In this document: positions 33,365 through 41,376 of the stretch, one piece after another
How the letters are laid out: each line of letters opens with the position of its first letter
How positions within the stretch are numbered: the stretch's first letter is position 1
Assembly (NCBI GenBank): GCA_027673765.1
Contig: JAQDWB010000001.1
Span: forward strand, 1-64,000
DNA length: 64,000 nucleotides
DNA from: Coriobacteriaceae bacterium AM113-163
GTDB taxonomy: Bacteria; Actinomycetota; Coriobacteriia; Coriobacteriales; Coriobacteriaceae
Reading direction: 5' to 3'
Program-made: the position numbers and the translations under genes
Notes under the pieces: generated by a model
What the model was told of the DNA's origin: nothing
What the model saw: only the letters and a program-made list of their open reading frames with translations
The model's database searches: none

Positions 33365-34927
33365 ATGCACCATTCGGATTCCGCGACCGTGACCACGGTC
33401 GATACGCTTGCCAAGCTTCTCGATGTGTGCGGCGAGCTGCGCGCATCAGAGCAGGTTGACGAGCGTGCCGTGACCGGCTGCTCGTTTGATTCGCGCGCGG
33501 TCTCGGTAGGTGACGTGTTCTTTTGCAAAGGTGCTGCCTTTAAGCCCGCGTTTTTGAGCATGGCGCTCGATGCGGGCGCCGTCGCATTTGTGTGCGAGGA
33601 GTCGCTGGTCGAGTCTCTGGAGCCGCTGGCGCAGGAGAGCGGTGCTGCGATGCTGGTTGTTGATAGCGTTCGCACGGCCATGGCCCTGTTGCCGCCGGAG
33701 GTCTACGACCGTCCCGACCACGACGTCAAGATCGTGGGCATCACCGGTACCAAGGGAAAGACCACGGCCGCTTTTATGCTCCAGTCGATTATCAAAGCGG
33801 CGGGCGAGTCCTGCGGCATGATCGGCTCGGTGAGTACCGACGACGGCATCGAGTGCTACGAGAGCACCAATACTACGCCCGAGGCCCCAGAGGTCTGGCG
33901 CCATATCGCCAACTGCCGCACGTCAGGTCGCCAGTCCATGGTCATGGAAGTCTCGAGCCAGGCGCTCAAGTACCAACGCGTCGAGAATCTGCCGTTTGAC
34001 GTGGCGTGCTTCCTCAACATCGGCCGTGACCACATCTCGCCGATCGAACACCCCACGTTTGAGGATTATTTTGAGAGCAAACTCAGGATCTTTGACCAGG
34101 CAAAGACCGCCGTGGTGAATCTGGGCACCGAAGAGGTTGACCGTGTGTTGGAGGCAGCGTCGACGGCCGAGCGCTTGGTGACCGTTGGCGTCGAGCATCC
34201 CGAGGCAAGCCTGTGGGCGAGCGATGTGCGCATGGTCGGCTTTAACATCGAGTTTAACCTGCATGGCCTGTGTGCCGACGAGTCCGAGGCGGGGGAGAAG
34301 GTCCTGCTGGGCATCGCGGGCGACTTTAACGTGGAAAACGCGCTGGTCGCTATCGCCGCTGCGCGCGAGATCGGCATCGGTATCGAGGCTATCAAGAAGG
34401 GCCTCTCCAAACTGCGTGTACCGGGCCGTATGGAGGTCGTGGAGTCGAAGGACGGCCGCGTGATCTGCGTCGTTGACTATGCGCACAACCAGCTTTCGTT
34501 CCGTTCGCTTTTCTCGTCGGTCAAGCGCGCGTTTCCCGCTAGTCCAGTCATTGCAGTGTTTGGCGCTGCCGGCGGCAAGGCGCAGGAGCGCCGCGAGCAG
34601 CTTCCGCGCGAGGCCGCACCATATTCCGACCTGATGATCTTTGCCAACGAGGACCCGGCTCACGAGGACCCGATGAAGGTCTGTCGCGAGCTTGCCGAGC
34701 ATGTTCCCGACGATACGCCGAACAAGATCATCCTCGACCGCGAAGCCGCTGTGCATACGGCGTTCAAGGCGGCGCGCGAGGAGTACGTCAACCCCGATGC
34801 CCCCACCATTGTCTTGCTGCTGGCAAAGGGTGACGAGGAGCTCATGCACGTGGGCGACGAGTTCGTGCCCATCGAGAGCGACCTTTCGCTGGCCAATCGC
34901 CTGATCGATGTTACCCAGTTTGACTAA
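33365..34927 (+). CDS. murE: Mur ligase, MurE type (UDP-MurNAc-tripeptide synthetase)
   Basis: 520 residues with the three Mur ligase domains: the N-terminal UDP-binding domain (TGCSFDSRAVSVGDVFFC), the ATP loop GTKGKTT (128-134), and the C-terminal domain. It adds the third amino acid to UDP-MurNAc-Ala-Glu. The specificity segment reads FANEDPAHEDP (426-436). Meso-DAP enzymes carry DNPR here; this one lacks both the DN and the Arg, so it is probably not DAP-adding. Lysine or ornithine is more likely. AGAAAGG precedes the ATG. Confidence 0.88.
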   Translation: MHHSDSATVTTVDTLAKLLDVCGELRASEQVDERAVTGCSFDSRAVSVGDVFFCKGAAFKPAFLSMALDAGAVAFVCEESLVESLEPLAQESGAAMLVVDSVRTAMALLPPEVYDRPDHDVKIVGITGTKGKTTAAFMLQSIIKAAGESCGMIGSVSTDDGIECYESTNTTPEAPEVWRHIANCRTSGRQSMVMEVSSQALKYQRVENLPFDVACFLNIGRDHISPIEHPTFEDYFESKLRIFDQAKTAVVNLGTEEVDRVLEAASTAERLVTVGVEHPEASLWASDVRMVGFNIEFNLHGLCADESEAGEKVLLGIAGDFNVENALVAIAAAREIGIGIEAIKKGLSKLRVPGRMEVVESKDGRVICVVDYAHNQLSFRSLFSSVKRAFPASPVIAVFGAAGGKAQERREQLPREAAPYSDLMIFANEDPAHEDPMKVCRELAEHVPDDTPNKIILDREAAVHTAFKAAREEYVNPDAPTIVLLLAKGDEELMHVGDEFVPIESDLSLANRLIDVTQFD

Positions 34928-35034
34928 TGAACCATGATGGCGAAGGCGCCCTGAGTGCGCTGTCGCCATAAACGTGTTCCCTCAATCAAAACATGCCGTC
35001 CAAGCCCAAACCCTTCTACGTAAACGGAGTAACC

Positions 35035-35946
35035 ATGTCCCACAACACCCTGCCGACCGTCGCCGAGCTTTCGGGCGAGATGCGCGAGCGCTTGGCCAAG
35101 GTTAAGTACGTCTTTACCGACCTGGATGCTACGATGCTCGCACCCGGCTCGTGCGTGCTGCGCGACAACGACGGCAACCCCTCGACCAAGCTCGTCGAGG
35201 CTGTCGTGGCACTTGCCCGCGCCGGCATCCAAGTGGTTCCCACCTCGGGCCGCAACCGCACCATGATCCACGAGGATGCACGCGTGCTCGGCCTCAACTC
35301 CTACATTGGTGAGATGGGTGGCCTGGTCATGTACGACCTCAAAGCCAACGATTGGGAGTATCTGACCGGCGACATGCCTTACGACCCCGCCTGCGGCCTT
35401 ACTCCGCACCAGGTGATCGAGCAGACCGGCGTGTGCGAGAAGATCCTTGCCCGCTGGCCGCACAAGATCGAGTATCACAACGACATGTCGACCGGCTACA
35501 AGTACCGCGAGGTCACCGTCGGCATGCGCGGCGATGTGCCCGACGATGAGGTCCAGGCCATCCTGGACGAGGCCGGTTGCGGTCTGATCTGGGCTTGCAA
35601 CGGCCATCTGACTCACCTGTCCAAGCCGACGACGCTCGAGCTCGATCGCGTCGAGGACGGCCGCGCCTTCAACATCAATCCGGCGGGTCTCAACAAGGGC
35701 GTTGCCATTGCGCGCTTCTGCGAGCACCTGGGGATCGAACGCGAGGAGACGCTCGCACTCGGCGATTCCGAGTCCGACTTCTACATGGCCGATCACGTGG
35801 GCACGTTCTGCTTGGTCGAGAATGGCCTGACGAGCGCCGGCGCGCCCGAGTTCTTGGCTGCTTGCGAGAACGCTTTCGTTACGCGCGGCAAAATTGTCGA
35901 CGGTTGGGCGGCGACGGCAGAGCTGCTGGTCGCGGCGCGTTCGTAG
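35035..35946 (+). CDS. HAD superfamily phosphatase (Cof type)
   Basis: 303 residues. HAD motif I is FTDLDATML near residue 28 (the nucleophile and acid/base aspartates are in the DLDAT pattern), motif II is in VVPTSGRNR, and motif IV is LGDSESDFYMA. A type C2 cap lies between. Relatives dephosphorylate sugar phosphates or flavin-type substrates. ATG 35035 (MSHNTLP) has GGAG seven bases upstream and was chosen over ATG 34993. It lies between murE and murI. Confidence 0.86.
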   Translation: MSHNTLPTVAELSGEMRERLAKVKYVFTDLDATMLAPGSCVLRDNDGNPSTKLVEAVVALARAGIQVVPTSGRNRTMIHEDARVLGLNSYIGEMGGLVMYDLKANDWEYLTGDMPYDPACGLTPHQVIEQTGVCEKILARWPHKIEYHNDMSTGYKYREVTVGMRGDVPDDEVQAILDEAGCGLIWACNGHLTHLSKPTTLELDRVEDGRAFNINPAGLNKGVAIARFCEHLGIEREETLALGDSESDFYMADHVGTFCLVENGLTSAGAPEFLAACENAFVTRGKIVDGWAATAELLVAARS

Positions 35947-35997
35947 CGCGGCGTCGCTGCACTTGGACATGTCTTTTCGAGAGAGACTGGTGAGGTA

Positions 35998-36882
35998 ATG
36001 TCCGATATCGAGAATCCGGCAGGCGACACGCGCCCGATTGGCGTGTTCGATTCTGGTTTGGGCGGTCTGACGGTTGCGCGCGCGATTGCGACGGCGCTGC
36101 CGCACGAGTCCGTCTACTACTTTGGTGACACCAAGCGCTGCCCCTATGGAACCCGCACCGAGGATGAGGTGCGCTCGTTTGCGTTGCAGGCGGGTCGTTG
36201 GCTTTCGAAGCACGACGTCAAGATTATGGTCATCGCCTGCAACACGGCGACAGCTGCGGCCTTGCGTCTGGCCCAGCAGGTGCTCGACGTTCCCGTGATC
36301 GGCGTGATCGCGCCGGGTGCCCGTGCGGCAATCAACAGCACCCGCTCGCGTCGCGTGGGCGTGCTCGCCACCAACCTCACCATTCGCTCGGGCGCCTACA
36401 CGCGCGCCATTCAGGATCTAGATGCCGGCGTCGATGTATATGGCTGTCCTGCCTCGAGCTTTGTCGAGGTTGTCGAACACGAGCTCGCCTCGGGTGCACA
36501 TCTGCAGGAACAGTGGCTTGAGAACGAGGACATCTTCGATACGCCTGCCGTGCGTGCGCTGGTGGGTGCCACGGTTGAGCCGCTGCGCGACCACGGTATC
36601 GATACCGTGGTGCTCGGCTGTACGCATTTTCCGCTGTTGGTGGGACCCATCCGCCATGTGCTGGGGCCTGGGGTGCGCGTCGTGAGTTCCGCTGAGGAGA
36701 CCACACGCGAGCTGACCGATATCCTCACGCGCCGCGAGCAGCTGGCGGGCAACGCCGCCGAGCCGCAGCATCGTTTTGCCACGACGGCCGATAACATTGC
36801 CGAGTTTGCGGTGGCGGGCAGCTTTATCTTTGGTCAGCCGCTCAAGAGCATCGAACATATTGATATCGACGAACTGAAATAG
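35998..36882 (+). CDS. murI: Glutamate racemase
   Basis: 294 residues. GVFDSGLGGLTV starts the fold, Cys81 in IACNTATAAAL and Cys208 in GCTHFPLL are the two catalytic cysteines, and YFGDTKRCPYG is conserved. It converts L- to D-glutamate for peptidoglycan. The start ATG overlaps no neighbour but lies 51 bp after the HAD gene, so a shared transcript is likely. It is followed by rph. Confidence 0.96.
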   Translation: MSDIENPAGDTRPIGVFDSGLGGLTVARAIATALPHESVYYFGDTKRCPYGTRTEDEVRSFALQAGRWLSKHDVKIMVIACNTATAAALRLAQQVLDVPVIGVIAPGARAAINSTRSRRVGVLATNLTIRSGAYTRAIQDLDAGVDVYGCPASSFVEVVEHELASGAHLQEQWLENEDIFDTPAVRALVGATVEPLRDHGIDTVVLGCTHFPLLVGPIRHVLGPGVRVVSSAEETTRELTDILTRREQLAGNAAEPQHRFATTADNIAEFAVAGSFIFGQPLKSIEHIDIDELK

Positions 36883-36937
36883 ATGTAGGGTTACCGTCCA
36901 AAGACTTGCCCTCTTCTTCTGCCGAAAGGATATTTCT

Positions 36938-37663
36938 ATGGAATACATGCAGGTCAACCGCGCCAACGGCCGCGCCGCCAACGAGTTGCGCCCCGTTAAG
37001 CTCACCCGTGGCGTCATGAGGCACGCCCACGGCTCGTGTTTTGCCGAGTTCGGTGACACGCGCGTGCTGTGCGCCGCCACTATCGAGGAGGGCGTGCCGG
37101 GCTGGCGAAAGGGAGCTAAGGCCGGCTGGGTGACCGCGGAATACGCCATGCTGCCGGCGTCGACCGGCAAGCGCTGCAAGCGCGAGCACGCCAACCGCAA
37201 GGGTCGCTCCATGGAGATCGAGCGCCTCATTGGCCGCAGCCTGCGTACCGTCGTCAACATGAAGGCGCTCGGCGAGTACACCGTTACCGTCGACTGCGAT
37301 GTGATTCAGGCCGATGGCGGCACGCGTACAGCGAGCATCACCGGCGCCTGGGTGGCGCTGCACGACGCCCTCGCCATGTGGGTCGAGGCGGGCAAGATCG
37401 AGCGCATCCCGCTTACCGGTCAGGTGGCTGCAATCTCCATGGGCGTTGTCGACGGCAATACGCTGCTTGACCTCGATTATTCCGAGGATAGCCATGCCGA
37501 GGTCGACATGAACCTCGTCGCCACCGACACCGGTGAGATGATCGAGCTCCAGGGCACCGGCGAGCAGGCGCCCTTTGACCGTAAGCGCCTCAACGCCCTG
37601 CTCGACCTGGGCGACAAAGGCATCGCCGAGCTCATCGAGCTCCAGCGCCAGGCCCTCGCCTAA
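36938..37663 (+). CDS. rph: Ribonuclease PH
   Basis: 241 residues of the phosphorolytic RNase PH family, which trims tRNA 3' ends. It begins RANGRAANELRPVKLTRGVMRHAHGS; GWVTAEYAMLPASTG and RSLRTVVNMKALGEYTV are signature stretches. GAAAGGA lies upstream. murI-rph-rdgB is a common order in Actinobacteria and Firmicutes. A hairpin repeat begins at the stop codon. Confidence 0.96.
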   Translation: MEYMQVNRANGRAANELRPVKLTRGVMRHAHGSCFAEFGDTRVLCAATIEEGVPGWRKGAKAGWVTAEYAMLPASTGKRCKREHANRKGRSMEIERLIGRSLRTVVNMKALGEYTVTVDCDVIQADGGTRTASITGAWVALHDALAMWVEAGKIERIPLTGQVAAISMGVVDGNTLLDLDYSEDSHAEVDMNLVATDTGEMIELQGTGEQAPFDRKRLNALLDLGDKGIAELIELQRQALA

Positions 37664-37694
37664 CCTACCAAAAAGGGATGTTAATTTTGGCAGG
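37664..37694 (+). repeat. Hairpin element (type B arms, shortened loop)
   Basis: CCTACCAAAA (37664-37673) and TTTTGGCAGG (37685-37694) around AGGGATGTTAA, followed by TTTTATCTGGGAAAACGTC. It is nearly identical over about 50 bp to 12105-12155 and, inverted, to 7241-7279. It sits directly after the rph stop codon. Confidence 0.82.
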
Positions 37695-37804
37695 TTTTAT
37701 CTGGGAAAACGTCGAAGTATAAGACTGCCGTTGATTGAGAGGGGAGAGGCGGAGGCCCTCGTCGCCCTCGGCGCGGCATTGCTATAGAGACAAGGAGACC
37801 ACTC

Positions 37805-38446
37805 ATGGCACTTGAGAAGATCGACATCGACACCCTCGACCCGGCAGCGACCATTGTCGTGGCAACGGGCAACGCCCATAAGCTCACCGAGATCGAGGCC
37901 ATTTTGGGCAAGGTCATGCCCGAGGTTCGCTTTGTGGCGCTCGGCCAGCTGGGCGATTTTGAGGACCCCGAGGAAAACGGCACGACGTTTTTGGAAAACG
38001 CCATCATCAAGGCGCAGGCTGCCGTCGAAGAGACGGGGCTCATGGCCATCGCCGACGATTCTGGCTTGGTCGTCGACGCGCTGGACGGCGAGCCGGGCGT
38101 GTATAGCGCACGCTATGCGGGCGTGCATGGCGACGATGCCGCCAACAACGCCAAGCTGCTCGTTAACCTGGAAGGCGTGGCAGACGAGGACCGCACCGCG
38201 CGCTTTATGAGCGTCGTTGCGCTCATCGATACGGGCGGCCTGGTCACCTATGGCGAGGGCGCCTGCGAGGGCGTTATCGCGCACGAGGGCCGCGGCGATC
38301 ACGGCTTTGGCTACGACCCACTGTTCCTGCCGGTCGACACGCCGGGCAAGACTATGGCCGAGCTCACGGCGGACGAGAAGAACGCCATCAGCCATCGTTT
38401 CCACGCGCTCGAGCATCTGTCCGCCAAGCTGACGGGCGAGGAGTAG
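37805..38446 (+). CDS. rdgB: XTP/dITP diphosphatase (RdgB/HAM1)
   Basis: 213 residues. VVATGNAHKLTEIEAIL begins the substrate loop, ADDSGLVVDALDGEPGVYSARYAG is the family signature, and HGFGYDPLFLP is intact. It removes non-canonical purine nucleotides. It is somewhat longer than E. coli RdgB (197) at the N-terminus. An AAGGAG ribosome-binding site precedes it. dtd follows after 3 bp. Confidence 0.95.
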   Translation: MALEKIDIDTLDPAATIVVATGNAHKLTEIEAILGKVMPEVRFVALGQLGDFEDPEENGTTFLENAIIKAQAAVEETGLMAIADDSGLVVDALDGEPGVYSARYAGVHGDDAANNAKLLVNLEGVADEDRTARFMSVVALIDTGGLVTYGEGACEGVIAHEGRGDHGFGYDPLFLPVDTPGKTMAELTADEKNAISHRFHALEHLSAKLTGEE

Positions 38447-38449
38447 GCC

Positions 38450-38896
38450 GTGCGTGCGGTGGTGCAGCGCGTGCTCAACGCCGGCGTGACGGTCGACGGC
38501 GAGTGCGTGGGCCGCATTGGACGCGGCTATCTGGTGCTGCTGGGCGTGGGCCACGGCGACACGCGCGCCGAGGCCGATAAGCTGTGGGGCAAGCTCCGGG
38601 GCTTGCGCATTAACGAGGACGAGAACGGCAAGACCAACTTGGCACTGGCCGATGTCGACGGCGAAGTGCTCGTGGTGTCGCAGTTCACGCTGTTCGCCGA
38701 CTGCCGCCACGGCCGCCGTCCGTCGTTTACGGATGCCGGCGCGCCCGATGTCGCCAACGAGCTCTACGAGTACTTCCTGACGCTTGTACGCGAGGACGTC
38801 GAGCACGTAGCGCATGGCATCTTCGGCGCCGACATGAAGGTCGACCTCGTCAACGACGGTCCATTCACCATAGTCCTCGATACCGACAATCTGTAA
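38450..38896 (+). CDS. dtd: D-aminoacyl-tRNA deacylase
   Basis: 148 residues, normal length. It begins [15 protein letters not shown], and the catalytic [17 protein letters not shown] and the [10 protein letters not shown] (Gly-Pro) motif are intact. It removes D-amino acids from tRNA. The start is GTG 38450, three bases after the rdgB stop, so it is translationally coupled. Confidence 0.95.
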   Translation: MRAVVQRVLNAGVTVDGECVGRIGRGYLVLLGVGHGDTRAEADKLWGKLRGLRINEDENGKTNLALADVDGEVLVVSQFTLFADCRHGRRPSFTDAGAPDVANELYEYFLTLVREDVEHVAHGIFGADMKVDLVNDGPFTIVLDTDNL

Positions 38897-39010
38897 GTAG
38901 CCAAATTAGCTACTTGCGCGTGGTCGCAACAGGGTGCTATAATATTAGAGTTTTGTCTATCTTAGGGGTATTATCCCCTTTTTGAATTGCACCTTCTGGA
39001 GGCCCTGTTC

Positions 39011-39307
39011 ATGGAAGAGATGGAAGTCAATCACGTCGACGACATCCACGAGAAGCTGACCGATATGGTGGGCGATCGCGTCAAGGTGAAGGCCAACATG
39101 GGCCGCACCCGCGTCGTCGAGCGCATGGGCACCATCAAGAGCGTCCACCCCGCCGTCTTTATCGTCGAGGTTGACGAACGTCGCGGCCGCAAGTCGCGTC
39201 AGTCCTACCAGTATATCGATGTCCTCACCGGGCAGGTCGAGCTGTTCGACCCCGAGAGCGGTGAGCACATTTTTACCCCGCTCGGCAATCAGCTCGAGGA
39301 GCACTAA
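39011..39307 (+). CDS. veg: Veg family protein
   Basis: 98 residues of the Veg family: DDIHEKLTDMVGDRVKVKANMGR, then a beta-rich region ending FTPLGNQLEEH. In Bacillus subtilis veg also lies just before ispE (yabH) and influences biofilm formation and sporulation, by a mechanism that is unclear. ATG 39011 has GGAGG eight bases upstream and was chosen over TTG 38987. It ends 2 bp before ispE. Confidence 0.85.
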   Translation: MEEMEVNHVDDIHEKLTDMVGDRVKVKANMGRTRVVERMGTIKSVHPAVFIVEVDERRGRKSRQSYQYIDVLTGQVELFDPESGEHIFTPLGNQLEEH

Positions 39308-39309
39308 CG

Positions 39310-40206
39310 GTGACCGATCGGTCCCTGACTCTTTCCACGCCGGCAAAGATTAACCTCTACCTGGGGGTTCATACCGAGCGCGATGACCGCGGCTACCACA
39401 GGGTCGATTCCCTGATGGCAGCCGTCGGTCTTTCCGATTCCGTGACGGTCGCGCCGGCGCAGGCGCTGACCGTCCAGACGGTTCCGGCATCAGATTTTCC
39501 CATGCAAAAGAATACGGCGTATCGGGCTGCGGTTGCTATGGCCGAGCATTATGGTCGCGAGGCAAACATCTGCGTGACGATTGAGAAGCGCATTCCATTG
39601 TGCGCCGGCTTGGGCGGCCCCTCGACGGATGCGGCCGCGGTCATTGTCGCCTTGGCGGAGCTCTGGGGAATTGATCGCACCGACCCCGCGCTCGACGACA
39701 TTGCGCGGGGTATTGGTGCTGACGTCTCGTTCTTTTTGCACGCGAGCCCTGCGTTCTACGTAGGTGGGGGAGACGTGCTGGCAACTGAGTATCCCGCGCT
39801 GCCCGCAACGCCCGTCGTGTTGGTCAAGCCGCGCGAGGCAAGCGTTTCGACAATTGAAGCCTATCGACGTTTTGACGAGACCCCAGCGCCTGCGGACAAG
39901 CCCGGAGCGATCGCATCTGCCCTTCGCTCGGGAGACGCAGAGGCGGCCTACGCGCTCGTCCACAACAACCTGGGTGTCATTTCCGCGCAGATGGAGCCGC
40001 GGATTCAAACGGTGCTCGACTGGCTTCGTTCACAGGACGGTACCATTGCCACAAACGTGTGCGGTTCGGGTGCCTGCTCGTTTGCTCTCTGCGATAGCGC
40101 CGCCACGGCAGCCAATCTTGCGGCGACGGCTCAACAAAACGGCTGGTGGGCTTATGCAACGGAGCTCATTCCCAACACGGTTCGCATCGAAGTGCCAAAG
40201 AAGTAA
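39310..40206 (+). CDS. ispE: 4-diphosphocytidyl-2-C-methyl-D-erythritol kinase
   Basis: 298 residues of the GHMP kinase fold. STPAKINLYLGVHTERDDRGYH is the N-terminal signature, and CAGLGGPSTDAAAVI is the ATP loop (relatives mostly have GGGSSDAA; here GGPSTDAA). It serves in the MEP isoprenoid pathway, with ispD and ispF in another operon at 53.8-55 kb. The start is GTG 39310, 2 bp after veg. Confidence 0.94.
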   Translation: MTDRSLTLSTPAKINLYLGVHTERDDRGYHRVDSLMAAVGLSDSVTVAPAQALTVQTVPASDFPMQKNTAYRAAVAMAEHYGREANICVTIEKRIPLCAGLGGPSTDAAAVIVALAELWGIDRTDPALDDIARGIGADVSFFLHASPAFYVGGGDVLATEYPALPATPVVLVKPREASVSTIEAYRRFDETPAPADKPGAIASALRSGDAEAAYALVHNNLGVISAQMEPRIQTVLDWLRSQDGTIATNVCGSGACSFALCDSAATAANLAATAQQNGWWAYATELIPNTVRIEVPKK

Positions 40207-40255
40207 AAATTTCTCTAGCACACGACGGAAATCTTTGTTACTATAGTCGAGCTAA

Positions 40256-40332
40256 CGGGTTGTGGCTCAGTTTGGTAGAGCACTGCGTTCGGGACGCAGG
40301 GGTCGCTGGTTCAAATCCAGTCAACCCGACCA
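40256..40332 (+). tRNA. tRNA-Pro (CGG)
   Basis: 77 nt with encoded CCA. The acceptor CGGGTTG pairs with CAACCCG. The loop TTCGGGA between CTGCG and CGCAG gives anticodon CGG. The -10-like TATAGT lies 9 bp upstream. Confidence 0.96.
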
Positions 40333-40342
40333 GAGCATGAGG

Positions 40343-40371
40343 AGGGACCGCTTCTTGCGGTCCCTTTTTTT
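40343..40371 (+). terminator. Intrinsic terminator of tRNA-Pro
   Basis: AGGGACCGC (40343-40351) and GCGGTCCCT (40357-40365), perfect, then a run of seven T. Confidence 0.95.
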
Positions 40372-40444
40372 AGCTATTGTTGTGATACCGCGATACCCGC
40401 GGTATACTCATTCGAGCTTGTCTCGCTGTATTGTGGAGGTCTAC

Positions 40445-40720
40445 ATGTTTGGACTGAGGGCTCCTGAGCTCATCATTATTCTCGTCGTTGTCCTGATTAT
40501 CTTCGGGCCCAAGAACTTGCCGAAGCTCGGCAAGTCCCTCGGCTCTACCGTCAAGAATATCCGCGAGGGTATGGAGGGCGACGATAAGGCCGAGACCAAG
40601 CAGGCCGAGGAGGTCGTGGTCGAGCAGTCCGAGGAGGACAAGGAGATCGCTGAGCTCGAGGCCAAGCTCGCTGCTGCCAAGAAGAAGCAGGCAGAGGACA
40701 GCGACGCGGACGCAGAGTAG
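40445..40720 (+). CDS. tatA: Twin-arginine translocase subunit TatA
   Basis: 91 residues: one N-terminal membrane helix (APELIIILVVVLIIFG), the FGP hinge (FGPKNLPKLGKSLG), an amphipathic helix and a charged C-terminal tail. TatA forms the pore for folded proteins with Tat signals. No tatB or tatC is in the window. ATG 40445 has GGAGG upstream; the hydrophobic start fits TatA. Confidence 0.93.
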   Translation: MFGLRAPELIIILVVVLIIFGPKNLPKLGKSLGSTVKNIREGMEGDDKAETKQAEEVVVEQSEEDKEIAELEAKLAAAKKKQAEDSDADAE

Positions 40721-40745
40721 TCCCATCCCTTTGGGGTGAGCACCT

Positions 40746-40778
40746 GACCGGCTTGCCCGCAGGCTAGCCGGTCTTTTT
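40746..40778 (+). terminator. Intrinsic terminator of tatA
   Basis: GACCGGCT (40746-40753) pairs with AGCCGGTC (40766-40773), then TTTTT. Confidence 0.92.
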
Positions 40779-40826
40779 CGTTTTGTTGACAGTTGATTGT
40801 TTGATCAGAGTTGGGGAGATATCCGT

Positions 40827-41297
40827 ATGGACGCAAGCCAGATCGTACTGACCGCTGAGGGCCGCCAGAAGCTCGTCGAGGAGCTCGCTTGGCGTGAGGG
40901 CGATTACGCCAAGGAGATCGTCGAGGACATCAAGGAAGCCCGCGCGTTCGGCGACCTTTCGGAGAACTCCGAGTACGATGCCGCTAAGGACAAGCAGGCC
41001 CAGAACGCCGCTCGTATTGCCGAGATCCAGGCCATCCTCGCCAACGCTCAGGTTGCTGCCACCACGGGCGATCTGACCGTCTCCATCGGTTCCACCGTTT
41101 CTCTGATTGATCCCAACGGTGAGGTCATGGAAGTCACGCTTGTCGGTACCACCGAGACCAACTCGCTCGAGCACAAGATTTCCAACGAGTCTCCGGTCGG
41201 CCACGCCATCATCGGTCACGGCGAGGGCGACTCCGTCGAGGTCGTTACGCCTTCCGGCAAGACTCGCGTCTACACCATCGCCAAGATTGCACGCTAG
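40827..41297 (+). CDS. greA: Transcription elongation factor GreA
   Basis: 156 residues. The N-terminal coiled coil starts LTAEGRQKLVEELAW and carries RAFGDLSENSEYDAAKDKQ, the signature with the acidic tip that enters the RNA polymerase channel. The C-terminal FKBP-like domain includes GSTVSLIDPNGEV. It rescues backtracked polymerase. GGGGAG precedes the ATG. greA next to lysS is a common arrangement. Confidence 0.97.
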   Translation: MDASQIVLTAEGRQKLVEELAWREGDYAKEIVEDIKEARAFGDLSENSEYDAAKDKQAQNAARIAEIQAILANAQVAATTGDLTVSIGSTVSLIDPNGEVMEVTLVGTTETNSLEHKISNESPVGHAIIGHGEGDSVEVVTPSGKTRVYTIAKIAR

Positions 41298-41376
41298 ACC
41301 ACGGTCCCGCGTAAAGGTATGTTTTCGCTCCCTGGGACCGAATCCTGGGGAGCGTTGTAGTTTGAGGAGCTAACTT

